Shown here one piece after another: positions 46,276-59,700 of a stretch of DNA of 64,000 bases. The notes under the pieces are model-generated. The model was not told where the DNA came from, ran no database searches, and saw only the letters and a list, made by a program, of their open reading frames with translations. The DNA comes from Stagonosporopsis chrysanthemi (Eukaryota; Ascomycota; Dothideomycetes; Pleosporales; Didymellaceae): positions 83,282 to 147,281 of the forward strand of contig JAFISE010000078.1 of assembly GCA_022560025.1 (NCBI GenBank), written 5' to 3'. Position numbers and translations under genes: made by a program. The first letter of the stretch is position 1, and each line of letters begins with the position of its first letter.

Positions 46276-47138
46276 CCGGTACACGGTACGGAGCTTTTAT
46301 AGAAATAAGATGTAGCGACCTAACATCACCAGAGTTGGTGGTGGCCCGCGATTGAGGAGGATATCGCCTTTGGTTTAAAAAGGTACGTCTCAGAGTAAAC
46401 TCTTAGACCACATGACAAGGAACGCCCTGATACGCTGTCATATTTTCAAAGTCTGCAGGCTATAACCAGGGGCATGCCAGCTTTGTTGGTTGAAACTTCA
46501 AAGGCATCCTCTTCCTCGTCCCAGGGGTTGGGATCGCCATATTTATTAGCGGTTTCGCCCCTATGGAAGTTTATGGTGCATCCATTCAGAAAAGCTAGCC
46601 CGAGATGGTTTCTGCCTTGCTGAGTTCAGGTAGTCTCGTACTCGTGTTGAGCCCCATGTTACAAAAGTAGCGATGTCGATGTTTTAGATTTTTACCCCCG
46701 CCCCAACAAGTGCAGTTCTCAAACCCTCAACAGCGTCATCGTCTTGCTTATGTGCGGCTGGCAAAGAAGTCTTGAACTGTTGAGGTACCAATTGAGGTGA
46801 CTGATAGATAAGCTTAATAAGTATGCGCTAAACAGCACAATAGTAGTCTGCTTTCTAAGATTAATCCTTATATTGTGGTTCGGGGGTGGGCCGAATTGTG
46901 GGGAACACACGAAATGAACCCCAATAGTAAGGCCTAAAGATGGATGATCACTCAAGAGTCGGCGCTATCATCTTCAATTTTGGAAACAAAATCAATAAAT
47001 TCAATGCTACGCTATTATAGTCCAGATGTCGGGATCTTTGTCTTTACTCCCTGGGTTATCTGCTATCCTCTAGCTAAGTGTAAGGTGACTCTATTTTAGG
47101 TGTGCTGTTGATCGGCTCCCTAGGGATTTAAAAGCTGC
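46276..47138. other. intergenic
   Basis: No gene was recognised. The last part is the 3' flank of the pectate lyase gene. Confidence 0.5.
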
Positions 47139-47967
47139 TTAGCAGGCAGGGATGGAATCAACAGTTCCTTGGCCGGAACAGCCGTCGTTGTTGTTTCGGG
47201 CGCCACCGTCTTGGCCGTTGTTCTGCTCAATGCCCAAGTAGTTCTCGCACATGTCGCGGTTGTTGCTGCCGCAGGTGTTTGAGATTGTAGCGGTATCGCC
47301 GAAGTTGGCGTTGATGCCGACAAGGTCGGAGGTCATGCCGCTGGCGCGAACGTTTTGAATCGTAACGTGGCGAGGGCTGTTGGCCTGGTTGTTGGAGCAG
47401 TTACCGCAGCTGCGGTAGAGTTTTCCGGAGTTAGTCACAGTGTAGTTGCGGATCGTGACGCGACCACGGCCATTGGCCTGGATGACTTTATCGTTGGCAC
47501 CAGTGGCACCGCCGCCTTCGATGAGAACATCGCCCGCTCCAAGAGCAGTGACAGCATCTGATCAAGTTAGTCGAATGCATTGAAGTTCAACGAGACTGTC
47601 ATACCTTCGCAGACGTTCCTGAACCAAACGTTCCTGATCGTGCATCGGCCGCGGCAATGAATACCTGGAAAAAATCAGTTTCTTATTTCTGGAAGCAGCC
47701 TGAGCTTCACTCACCGTCGCCCTGGTTAGGACCGATGATCAAGTTCTCGATGGTAACACCATCCGCAAGGATGAAGACTGGGCCAGCATTGCCGTTCTCA
47801 GCGCAGGTAACGCCGCTGTCAAACTCCTGGTTACCAAAGTCCCTGTTCGCAGTGATGACTTGACGGAGAGCCGTCTGAACAGAGCCGACTCTTGCTGGAA
47901 TGTTAAGAGTCTGGGCGCTGGCCAGGCTGGCAGCAAAAGCGGCGATGGTGATGGCAGTGAAATGCAT
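47139..47967 (-). CDS. secreted pectate lyase, polysaccharide lyase family 3
   Basis: Three exons, 47967-47715, 47664-47605 and 47557-47139, with introns of 50 bp (GTGAGT/CAG) and 47 bp (GTATGA/CAG) join in frame to 243 residues, the usual PL3 length. A signal peptide (MHFTAITIAAFAASLASA) starts the protein. PL3 features follow: DGVTIENLIIGPNQGDGIHC, RCTIRNVWFRNVCEDAVT, GGGATGANDKVIQANGRG and SGKLYRSCGNC, forming the right-handed parallel beta-helix with paired cysteines. The enzyme cleaves pectate by beta-elimination with calcium, outside the cell, during plant cell-wall breakdown. Lysine and arginine residues in the DKVIQ and RHVTIQN strands are likely catalytic (inference). The gene is intact. 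Confidence 0.93.
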
Positions 47968-50900
47968 ATTGAGAGGCAGTTGGGTCGTCTTGAAAAAGAA
48001 GAGATGGAGTTGCTTAAGAAGTTTGAGAGACTTGGGACTGTAGAGATGCTAATAGAGCGACTGTGAAGATGCTGATGGAGCTGATGATGATTATGAAGTG
48101 GGAGAGCGCATTATTTATACACTTCAGGAGGGTCACTTGATGATTACTACAACGCGTGTCACTTTATCGTAGTGTGTTAGTTTCTACTCACTGCTCCATA
48201 GGTAAGGACGCCAGAGCTGTTGTGAAGTGCAAGGATAGTATGTATTGACGACGGTGGTATTGTCTCTACGGAGGATCTCTCTTGCATGATCTCGTAAAGC
48301 AAAGGACCGTAACAATCTAGCAGAGTACTTCAAGCAAACTGTAGTTGAGGTGATCCTAGTACAGAAGGATTCTCTTTCGGACTAGATAGTTCGTATACAT
48401 TTACAGAACTTCACCGAGACTTAGGCCGTCTTTGTAGCGCCTTGACGTACTATAGACTTGGTCTAGAACAGCTGGAGAAGCTTAGCAGCTAGCTGGATCC
48501 TCTCTAGACTGTCCTTAGGGGTAGACTAAGAAGTGTCAAATCTTGACGAACTATAGCATCAGCCGTTATGCATGTCTGATACTAAGATAGTTAGCGTCCG
48601 TCTAGTTCTGTTTCCTGTGACCAGTGCGCTCAATGCTGTGCCTACTGCATTTGGCACACACTAACTAAGTGGGACTTACCGAAATTGTCCGTGCAAATGC
48701 ATGCACAGGAGCAGTTTCGGCTCAGTTTGTTGAAACGAGCTTGTGTACGATACCCTAACAAGCTGCGTGAGCTGGAGCTGCAGTGCTAGGAATATTAGTT
48801 GTTACTGTGTAAATGCGAGAAAAGATTGTTCTATCTAGATCCTACAGCATAGCAACAACACGACTTTGCTTGGTGCTGTCAATGACGACAGGCACTGTAG
48901 CGCAATGACCCTGCGTTAGTGCCACGTGTGCCTTGGCTTTTCTCAGGGTCTAGCTTCCGAGGCTCCCTTAACTTATCCCGCTTTGAGTTAGTCTCACTCA
49001 GCCTCCGAGCCTCGACCGCACTCCCATTGTGTACACAGTATGCTTCCACCCTTCTTCCCTGTCGCACATCACATAACTTAATATCTTTGACAGTCGAGAC
49101 GTCCTTAGCAGCCGCTTGCTTCCGCTGTCACTCCACCTGCATTTCGCCGCTGCAGCTAGTCTACCCCACCCGTGCTGCCAATGCACGCCATCAACTAACG
49201 CACAAACCCGGCCATAATCGTCGCTAATAAGCTCGGAACATAGCGCAGCTGTCATCGTCAGTCAAGCTGGTCGAGTGTGGGATCGAGATCGCCAGCACAG
49301 CCCTCTTGACCTCGAAACCCAAGTCCAAACATGTCCAGTCTGTTTTAGTGGTGGAGCACGGCCTGCAAACTGCAGAAAATCGTATGACCTTGAAGTCTTA
49401 CCGCTTTTTGATATCGTGAGCTTTTTTGGAGAAGGCGATAAAACGCTGTAGGAAGGGACATCTTCGGGCCCCTTGAGTAGCATTCAGATCAAAGGGGGGA
49501 ATCAAGCGTCATTCGACGACATGTGTCGTTTATCACAGAACTCACTTTTATATTTGATGATTCTGAGGCATGACAAAGGGCGGGACGACAGACCAGAAGA
49601 TGTTGCAACATGCGTGTTGATGCCAAGCTCTTGTGGGAAAAAGCCGGACACTTGCGGAGATGATTTCGATGAATGACCACTGCTCAGCGTGGCGTCGATA
49701 TCCAGCTCGTTTCTGCGGACTTCAATAATTCCAAGATATTGATAACGTACTAGATCAATACTTGAATGGCGACTGCTTTGATCAGAGGTGTACTTTGAGT
49801 CCAGTCCCATCTGAACGCGATCTTGCTGATCACGCGATTCTTTCCACTAACCAGACCCTTGGGACTGTGTCAGACTTATATCTGCGACGAAACAGGGCTA
49901 TTTTTATCAACATTGCGCAAAGTGGGTACAGTGCGGGGTGAAGTCTCGTGTTGTCCTAACATCGTGCACAACCATAGGCAGGGCGACATACCATCTTGGG
50001 CGGCCGACGCGCACTTGTCGTTCTTCAATCATCAGGTCTATCTGCGTCCGTCTTGATTTTGTAGGTGCGGTAATTGAGGCAAATAACCCTTGGAGTGATG
50101 GTGCTGCTCGCTTGAAAGCAAACATCCGCATCGAACCGTAGTCCCACAGTTTCAGATTTTAACGTGCGCGCCCAAGATGCATGGAAATTCACAGCGCAAC
50201 AGCGACAGCATCGATTGTGTTAAGCCAACTTGAGATCAGAGAAAAATAATCCCCCCAATCCATCACGGCCTACAAATAAGCCCGGCTGAATCATGTTCAA
50301 GTTTTGTGATGGCATGGAACGTGGTGCATCAACGCACAAAGTGTGTTGGACGCTGTCCAACTCCAATGTGATACGATCGAACGGATACACACAGAGCCTC
50401 ATCACATCAACACAGGAGCTATAGTCGGGGTATCTCGTGCCGAGGGCAATTTGGAGCTCTGATCGTCGCGCCTGAAGGGCGAACCACTGACCAGTGGAGC
50501 AACAAGACAAGGAAGGGTGTTGCTGAGCATTAATCAAGTGTTGGAGAACAATCTGCGGCATAATTACAGCATTTTTTTTCCCTAGGTACAGGATTGAGGC
50601 TATTGCGATAGCAGAATGGTCGCGTGTGTTGAGGAATCTTGGGGTGTCCGTACTGCTCGCTCGTATCTTTGTTAGTCATCATTCGCGAATACGAGAACAC
50701 GGCAAGCTCCGAAACTTGGCAGCGGCGTCCAAGACCAGCGCCAACACCAACACGAACACCGCCTGCACCAACACCGTTTCTTCCCGGATGTATCACACCA
50801 CGGATACGCAGGCGGGCCTCTAATAATACAGCGCCAAGGGTGTCAAACAGCGCACTGCTGTCACCCCCGCCGGTCCACACTGCTATCCACGCCCCTCTTC

Positions 50901-51744
50901 TTCGCGCGCAAATCATGGCACACCCCCCGCAGACCGGCACCGACCGAAGAACCTCCTCATCACCAACGAAGACGAGGAACGCAACAGCCACGACCGTCTG
51001 GCATGGGCGACAGCCATAGATAGCGATGGTCTCAATGGCGCGCTGCTGGAAAGCTGCTCTGAGCCGCCCTACGGCTATGCCTTCCTCGACGTCGACCAAA
51101 GTCACGGGACTGCCCAGCGATACAAAGACGGCGCCAGTCACCGAACGAATGCCCTACACTGCGAATACAACGACGAACGCTACACGGACAGAAAGGGTGT
51201 ACGGCGTGGAAAGACGCGCGGCCAAAGATGTTGAGACCAGGAGCTGGCGGGTCATCGCGGCCAGCCTCTTTGTCCCGCTCAGGTCCACAGGATGGACCAA
51301 GAGGAAGATGGGGCTGCTGTCTCGACAGTGAGGCCAGTGCAACGCTTAGTGGAAAGGAGCCCTGGCTGCACAGGCTCTGTCTGGTTGATTGGGGACCCAC
51401 ACGCACGCTAGTCCTCGTTGAAAAACCACATCAAGGGGATCTTCGCCGCCAGGTGCCTTGTGTGGCTCGAGCACATTTGTCCCCGCGTGGTCCGCGAGCT
51501 GCGATCGTACGTTCCAGGGCTCGTCAACTACTGACCGACACACGTCAAAGCCAAACCGAGACATGTTCAGGCTAAAGCAAGACACATTAAAACCACCACC
51601 TAGACGCCGGCAGGCCTTGACCGCTAATAACAGACATGCAACGTCAGACAGCTGTACTGCGCATATCCAGATGGACAGAGCGCATTGAGGAGTCTTGATA
51701 TGGCTGTCTTGAGCAAAAGTCTTCGCAGGACTGAAGGAGCCATT
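47968..51744. other. long gene-poor stretch
   Basis: The first 150-200 bases are the pectate lyase promoter. No domain was recognised in the rest. Between 50,530 and 51,340 frames are open on both strands (203 codons on the minus strand; about 130 codons without Met on the plus strand from 50,829), so a gene could lie there but strand and start cannot be settled. Confidence 0.4.
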
Positions 51745-51920
51745 TGTAACTGCGTGAGCAGTGTCAAGTGGGTGCTGCGGGTCAACGCTTGTATTGCTAT
51801 CTGTTCTCGTGTTGTGATGTTCGTCTACTGGAGCCCTCAGCTCAGAGGTAAGTGCACTTGCCCACACCGGGCAGTGCCTGCTACAATAGAATATCATGTG
51901 ATCTATGCCACGTGGTTACA
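51745..51920 (+). repeat. family C 5' LTR
   Basis: The boundaries come from comparison with the solo LTR at 42817-42979 and from TG...CA ends. Confidence 0.88.
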
Positions 51921-52932
51921 AGATAGAATGGTACCAACACCCAAGCGACATTGTAAGGGCCAGGAACTATCTCAAGGGAGACCTGATGGCACTCCAGAAC
52001 TTCGAGAAACAGCTACAACACTCACGGCGAACGGACGCTGAGTGGCATGAGCTTGCATAGAAGGCATGGGAAAAGAACGAGTTTTGAGAACAACCAGCTC
52101 ATTTACCACACTACAAGCCTGCTCGTACCATGGATAGAGGACTTGCGCCAACACCATCAAGCACTACTGACGAAGTCCTCCAAGATATACAAAACGAAAA
52201 GCACCACTAGTTACTATAGGTGTATTGCTACCATGACCACTGTGAAGCTCACAAGGAAGAAAAGCTAGAAGCAAAGTGGTTTCTAACAAAGGAAGACGGA
52301 TGCCGCCAACTATGGTTCGAATGTCCACGAACGAGATGCGCAGAGCACCTCTAGGACAAACGCTACATGCATCACTTTCCTGGTGCTGTAGATGTTGATG
52401 AAATCCTGACGATGCACCTAGTGCACAACAAAGGATGTAATGGCAACAATTGGGCCAAATGCCTCAATCCCAAATGCGCGACGCATTTCAGCCTGAAAGC
52501 AGTTCTCAGCTTTGTTATATACGACAAGTCTTTTTTAGACGTACAACTAGACACCACAGAGGGCAGCACCAGAGAGTGCGCTATGTCAACAATCTACAAG
52601 GGCCCAGGTATTGACGCAATAATACCTTCAACGTCCCTTCCCTCATCTAGATTCCTGTCGTGCTAAATGGCAGACAGATGACGGCAATGGTAGACTCAGG
52701 AGCACAAGGAAATTATGTGTCTCAACACGCTATTGATTATGCAGGCATGACTAAGCAAAGAAAGGAGGAACTATACCCTTTACGAGTCGCTAACGGAGAA
52801 CCAATGCTGGGAGAATCAGTAGTAACCTATGAAGTGGTGCTACAGTCTCTTAAGATATGGAATCACCATGAGCAGATAACCCTAGACGTCCTGGGAACAG
52901 CCGCCCACGATGTTATATTAGGATTGCCTTAG
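51921..52932 (+). pseudogene. family C gag end and aspartic protease
   Basis: Only about 740 bp separate the LTR from the protease, too little for a normal gag. A zinc-binding-like Cys/His segment (YCYHDHCEAH, FECPRTRCAEH, KGCNGNNWAKCLNPKC) can be read with some TAG stops. The protease frame 52660-52932 is intact with the active site MVDSGAQGNYVS and the flap/end motif DVILGLP, then stops at a TAG where Trp is expected. Confidence 0.75.
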
Positions 52933-53029
52933 TTACAAAAGCACAATCTGCTGATGGATTAGAAGTGCAACAAGCTTTCGCTAGAGCGCTGTGACTGTGG
53001 CACAACACAGCTGGATCCTGCGCAGCCCA

Positions 53030-55945
53030 CGATGCGGCTGGCAGATGAGAAGGAGATCAGTAATATCTCTTTAACCAAGACGCGCCAAGATAGAGCAGTT
53101 GACCGCACAGAGACCAACCAGCCCCTAGCTCACGAAGTGACAGTTAAGGAGAAAGGTGCACCTCCTGCTATCCCTGACATGTACAGACAGTACGCACAGA
53201 TGTTTGAAGAAGAGCTTACAGCAAAAGCCCTGCCTAAGCATAAGCCCTAGGATCACGAGATTAAGCTCTAGGAAGGAAAGCAACTGACTTTTAGGCCACT
53301 ATACTAGTTATTAGAGAAGGAACTCAATGTATTACGCAAATACATTAAGGAGAACCTTAAGAAGGCATTTATTAGACAATTAGAATTACCTGCAGGGTAC
53401 CCTATTATGTTTGTCCCTAAAAAAGATAGCAAGCTGCAACCTTGCATTGACTTTAGGAAGCTTAATAACATTACAATTAAAAATTAATACCTCTTGCTTA
53501 ATATTACAGAGTTGCAGGATTAATTACAAAGAGCTTAGTGCTTTACTGCGTTAGATTTAAGAAGAGCATATAACCTTATCTGCATAAAGAAAGGCAAAGA
53601 ATAAAAAACAGTATTTAGGACACAATACAGACTCTACAAGTACTTAGTTATGCTGTTTAGTCTAACAAACGTACTAGCTACGTGCTAAGAGTTAATTAAC
53701 AACGTCTTTAGAGTATACCTTAACAGGACAGTAGTAGTATACCTAAATAATATCTTAGTGTACTTAAAGACACTAAAAGAGCACATACAATACGTTACTA
53801 AAGTGCTAGAATACTTAAAGTAAGCAGACTTCTAATTAAAATCTAAGAAGTGTAAATAGTATAAAAAAAAAGTAGAATTCTTAAAGTTTATTGTAAGACA
53901 ATATAGAGTAAAGATAAGCAATACTAAGATAGATATAGTAAAGAATTAGCTTACTCTAATAATAGTTAAAGAGATTTAAGAATTTCTTAGGTTTGTTAAC
54001 TTTAACAGACGCTTTATTAAAGATTACTTTAAGAAGGCTTTACTACTTATAAAGCTTATACAGAAGAATACACTTTTTAAGTAAAGAAAAAAACAAGATA
54101 ATATATTTAAGTCTTTATAACAGGCATGTATTAACCTCTTAATACTAATTATATTTAAAAGTAACAAGCCTATACAAATAGAAATAAATACCTTAGATTT
54201 AGCACTAAGAGTATGCATTACGCAAGAAAAAAATAGACAATAGTACTTAATTACCTATTACTTACGCAAGTTCTTAGAACTAGAAGAATAATACAATATA
54301 TATAATAAGAAACTACTAGCAATTGTCTTATTTTTAGAATATTAGTAAGTATATGCAGAAAGCTGTTTAGAACTTATAATCTATACAGATTATAAGAACC
54401 TAGTATACTTTACTGCTACTAAGGTGTTAAACAGACAACAAGTTAGATAGTTAGAAATACTAAGCTAGTACAAATTTAAGATACTGTACACCTTAAGCAA
54501 AGACAATAGTAAAGTAGACACTCTTAGCTGCAAACACAACCTTGTAGGCAAAAAGACAATTAATAAAGCTGCTATTTTAAGAATTAACAAAGACAAATCC
54601 TTAGAACTATTATAGCAGCTTAATCTAATTATACAGGTTTAGAAGAAACAATATATACTAATATAAGTACTAAACAAACTTTAGACAAAGATTATTACAG
54701 ATTACTATAATAATATACTTTATAGGCACTTAGGAATTACGTACACTATAGAATTTATTAAATAATACTACAAGTTCCTTAATATAAAAGACAAGGTTAC
54801 TAAGTATATTAAGAACTGTATTGCTTGCTAGTAGAATAAGTACAGCACACATATAAAATATAGAGAGATATAAGTAATAGAGCTACTAACAGCGCCTTAA
54901 ACAAATATTACAATAGATTTTGTTACACAGCTACTTATATCTAAGAACTCTATTATAGACTATAAATATAATTTAATATTTGTAGTAGTAGATAGATTTA
55001 TAAAGGCTACTAAGTTTATACCTTTCTAACACAGCTATACTGTAGAGTAGCTTGCTTAAGTGTTCTTAAATAGGATTGCTTAACACTACAGTATTCTTAA
55101 ATTAATTATTAGTAATAAAGACAAGCTCTTTACTTTAAACTTCTAGACAACGTTCTTTATAGAAGTAGGAACTAAGAAGAAACTTTTAACAGCTTATTAT
55201 CTGCAAACAGACAGACAAACTAAACAAGTAAACTAGATAATAGAAACGTACTTCTAAATATACTACAATTAGCAGCAAAACAACTAGGTTTTAGTCTTGC
55301 CTATAGTACAAATTGTATACAACAACAAGAAATCTAAAGTAATAAGCTATATACTATTCTTTATAAGTTATAGATAATACTTAAATCTCTTTATATAGAG
55401 CTTTAAAAGCAATATCTAGACAGAGTTAGTAATTTTCTTAGTATAGAGACTAAAGAATATACACTAGAATTTACTTAATAACATTGCTAAAGCTTAGTTA
55501 TAAGTAATTTCTTACACAAACTAAAAAAGAAAAACAGCACCTTAGCTAAAAGAAGGGGATAAAGTGTATCTTCTTACTAAAAATCTACGCACACAAAGAC
55601 TAACAAAGAAACTAAACAAAGTTAAAGTTAGACTATTTTTTATTTTAAAGCAAATTAGCTTAGTTAACTATTAGCTAGACCTGCTAAAGAATGCAAAGAT
55701 CTATCTAGTGTTCTACGTATTGCTACTAGAACTAGCTAAACCCTAAACGCTGACCTAGAAAGACTTCTACTACTAAGCTAATAGTAATAATAAATAGAAA
55801 GTTAAGGAAATTATAAAACACTGTAAGAAAGGTTAAAATAATAAGTACCTAGTTAAGTAGTTAAGATACTTAGAGTTAGAGAATATATAAGAGCTAAGTA
55901 CAAACCTTACAAACTACTGCTAGCTAGTGTAAAAGTACTATAGTT
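53030..55945 (+). pseudogene. family C pol: RT, RNase H, integrase, chromodomain
   Basis: The order is RT with PAGYPIMFVPKKDSKLQPCI, DLRRAYNLICI and YLNNILVYL (53740-53766, from YLDD); RNase H with YTDYKNLVYF (about 54,390); integrase zinc site RHLG...CIAC (about 54,725-54,830); integrase core ITIDFVTQLL (about 54,910), VVVDRFIKATKFI and YYLQTDRQT (about 55,190). A chromodomain-like end at 55,806-55,940 has KYLVK and NTWEP-like spacing. Stops are TAA/TAG throughout. Confidence 0.85.
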
Positions 55946-55950
55946 TGCTA

Positions 55951-56629
55951 TAGACTCTTTAATAAGACCTATAGTCTTCTAGGTTACTAGAGAAGTATAC
56001 ATTCTAATAGACATAGCTAGACAGTTAACTTCTTTAGCTAAGTCTAACTTACTTAACTTAATTATTTTATTTGCTAGGCCTAGCGCCTTGTACTACGCGT
56101 AATCTTTAGCCTGTTTTAGAATCTTTTTATTTTGTAACAACTGTGTAATTATAGTTGCTAATAATATCTTATTATTTTTAACCTTCTTTTTGTACTCTTT
56201 GCAAGTACAATCTAACAATTCTTAAGACATGTTTATACATAGCTTGCTTACCTTAGTATACTTAGTACACTTTATTTAGTTTAGAGTATTTAGTATAATA
56301 TAGTACTTGTAGCCTTTAAAGAAACAATAGTTACAAAGAACTTTAGACAGCCTGTTAGCTTGTTAAATTTCTAAGCTAAGTTAAAGGTTACAAATATAAA
56401 AAGATATCTTAACTTACCTAGTTACTAGATAAAAAGAAGCTTTAGCTTTATATAAACCTAGTTACTTGTTACGTAGTTTAAAGTTAAACTAGATAAAAAG
56501 AAGAGGTAGTATTACAATCTTGTAAAGGATGCAGCACAGTATAATAAGTAACTAACTAGAACTCTAACAGGAACTAGAGATTAGGGCATAGGACAAAGGA
56601 ATTACAAGTAATTATAAGTTACGTAACTT
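55951..56629. other. AT-rich, RIP-mutated stretch of unknown origin
   Basis: On the minus strand about 90 codons near 55,960-56,230 read coherently (KKVKNNKILLATIITQLLQN, then ALGLANKIIKLSKLDLAKEV) with few breaks, suggesting an unknown element-encoded protein. The family C right LTR was sought here and not found. Confidence 0.35.
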
Positions 56630-56775
56630 GCTTGTTAATAAGCATGCACAGACTAGTGCTTGTTAACAAGCACGCACAGACTAATGCTTGTTAATAAGCA
56701 TAGTATAATTCTGCTTATTAACAAGCACCTAAGGCTATCTCTTATTAGACTAACTCTAGTCGCTTGTTAACAAGC
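56630..56775. repeat. five copies of the palindrome GCTTGTTAACAAGC
   Basis: Copies lie at 56630-56643, 56658-56671, 56686-56699, 56713-56726 and 56762-56775. Copies 2 and 5 are perfect 14-bp palindromes; the others differ by one transition. The first three are spaced exactly 28 bp apart and share a CACAGACTA spacer. Confidence 0.9.
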
Positions 56776-56779
56776 ATTT

Positions 56780-59700
56780 TATAGTTATAGTATATAGTGC
56801 AGTAGGAATGCAAACTCTTACAGTTTGTGTTTAACCTAAGTAATAATCTTTGTTATTAGATCTTAACTTAACCTTTAAGCTAGACAGTCTACTCTATACT
56901 ACTTATTATTACTCTTAGCTTTTAAGACAGATAGACTGTATCTATACTCTTTACTACTAGCTCTAGCAAACTTCTTATTACTGTATTTATCTCTAAGAAC
57001 TAATTAACAAGTGCTTACAAGCTTTGCTTAAAGTATAACCTTAATAAGAATACTTAGAACCTTAGTACCTTTTTAATAATAAGAAAGATTATTTTTACAC
57101 TGTAAAAGAAATAATTATACTCTTTAAGATATACTTTGTTACTAGTAACAAGTAGGCAGAAAGCTAAGCAGCTTTTAATTAACTCTAAATAGAAAAATTA
57201 GAAGCTTTTCTTAGTTTTAAGAGCTGCTTCCTTAGAACAGCTATTAAAGAAAAGGTATTCTAATTAAAGTAGTTTTACTATATATAGACTAAAATCTCTC
57301 TAAGTATTTAAGTAGCTAATCTAGGTTTTAAGTAGTAATAGTATAATTTCTTTTTTTAAATAGTAGAATACTTAACTGCTTACAATATAGAAAAGAAAAA
57401 CAACCTTACTATACTACTACCTTTAGTTTTGCAACCCTTAAGATTAATAAGAATACCTTAGTTAAATACAAAATAAAGCTCTGTTATAACAAGTTAACAA
57501 GATTACTTTTTTCTTAGCTAATCTACTTACTTTGCTTAGAGTACTCTTGCACTCTACTAACTCTTTAATATACCTATACCTATAAAGAATATAACTTTAA
57601 GAGCTTGCTATAACTATAAGAAGCTAAGACACTTTACTAAAGATTATACAGTACTCTGCGTATACAAAATTAAGGTAGAACAAGAAGACTTTATTAATAC
57701 TAAAGCAGACTTTAATAAAACTAACATAATCTCTATAGAAAATAGTCTTACCTAAGAAGATTATCTTACTTAGGCCTAAACTAATATAACCTATCTAATC
57801 TCTTACTATCTTATTTGTTTAGCAGTCTTTATTTCTTTACCTCTACTATTCTTTGCAACTAAGAACTTATTATTTAACTCTACTTCTTAGTTAATACTAG
57901 TACATAAGGATTTTTGTTATTAAACTCTAATATTACATATTCTATCTTTACTTTACTTTATAAACTTATTTAAAAGCTACCTTTCTTAGTTTAAGTTAAA
58001 AGTTTCTAGAATTAAATTACTTTTTCTATAACCTAGTATATATAGTTATACTTTATAGTTAATAGCTAGAAGGTATACAACTGCTTTTTTATTATTACAG
58101 ACCTTAGATTACAAGACTATATTATTAGAATTAAGTAGTTAAAGCATTTTAAGCTGTAACCTAATATAGATAAGTCTTAGTTAATACAGCCTGCTAAATA
58201 CTCTTAATTATACAATCCTGCGCTGCTCTTATTAATAACTTTGCAACAACTCTTTAGAGAAGGCAAAGCCTAACAAGATATGGAGCAACAAGATACTCTA
58301 TAAGAATAAAAAGAGTATTAGTAATAATACTGCCTTAGTATAACTATATAATATATAAGAAGTATATTAAAGTTACTTAAGTTTTATTTGCAACTCCTAG
58401 TACTATCTAACAAAGTAGTAAATACTTCTATAACTAGTCTAAATAAAGTTTCTACTATTACTATACTTTTAGCTAATACTTTTTACTTCTTAATAAAAAA
58501 ACTATAAAACAAGTTTTTTACAACTAATTTGTATAAAATAAATTATATTATAAAAAAGAAGTATAACTAAGATAACTTTAACAATGCCTAACTAATCTTA
58601 GAATACCTACTAGCCTAATACTCTTAGTATACTAATATATTTAGTAAGGCAGAAGCTAAAAGCCTTTTAGAACACTACTTCTATATCTATAAGATTGTTT
58701 TAAAAGAACTCTTGCTAAACTATTACTTTCTCTTATATAAACAGAATTTAAAAGAACTTAAACTTACTAAGAAGTTTATATAAGAACAGCTATACTATAG
58801 TTAGATTAAATATAGCTAAAGCCTATTTATATTACTTATACTATATATATAAAAACTAAAAAAAAGCCTATATATCTATATAGACTATTATAAATTAAAT
58901 GATTTAACTTGTAAAGACTTTTATCTAATACTCTATATAGACAAGCTACTTACTTAACTATCTAAGGCAAAGATATTTATAAAATTTAATATTTAATTAG
59001 CTTTTAACTAAATCTGTATAGATCCTGCCTTTAAAGAGTATACTATATTCTAAACGCGTTACAGTTAATATAAGTACAAAGTCTTACTATTTAGTGTATA
59101 TAATAGCTCTACTACGTACTAACGCTATATAAATAATATTCTAATTAACTACTTAGATAACTTCTATATTACTTACCTAGACAATATCTTAATTAACTCT
59201 AAAGACATATAGACTTACTAGATATATATTAAAAAGGTTCTAGAATATCTTTGCTCTATAAGCTTGTAAGTTAATATTAAGAAAAGCAAATTCTATATAA
59301 CTTAAACTTAGTACCTTAGGTATATCCTTATAAACAAAGGTATTAAGGTAGATCCTAAGAAGGTATAGGTCTTAGCAGACTAGAAGCTACTTATAACTAT
59401 ATTTAGTGTAAAATTATTTCTAAGCTTTACTAGTTTCTATTAACAATTTATACCTAAGTTCTCTTAGGTAGTAAAACCTTTAATTATATTCTAAAGTCTA
59501 TTAAATACCTTTAAATAGACTCTAGACTACTAGGCTAGCTTTAAGAAGCTTAAACAGAGTCTATTAGCTATCTTAACTCTGTGCTACTTTAACCTAGACC
59601 TTAAAACAAAGCTTAAGACTAATATATTAGATAGAGTAGTAGCTAGCGTTATTTCTTAGAAACACGCAGACAACTGCTAGTACTCTATAGCATTCTATAG

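Larger units (their letters stand above)
51745..55950 (+). mobile_element. Ty3/Gypsy chromovirus-like element (family C), truncated
   Basis: It begins with a 176-bp LTR (51745-51920, TGTAAC...GGTTACA), the same family as the solo LTR at 42.8 kb. Next come a shortened gag remnant, an aspartic protease and a RIP-mutated pol ending in a chromodomain, all on the plus strand. No matching right LTR was found after 55,950, so the 3' end is missing or unrecognisable. GC is near normal up to about 53.25 kb and very low afterwards. Confidence 0.85.

Noticed and set aside
55950..56800. Right LTR of the family C element
   Set aside because: I compared this stretch with a RIP-mutated version of the 51,745 LTR and saw no match.
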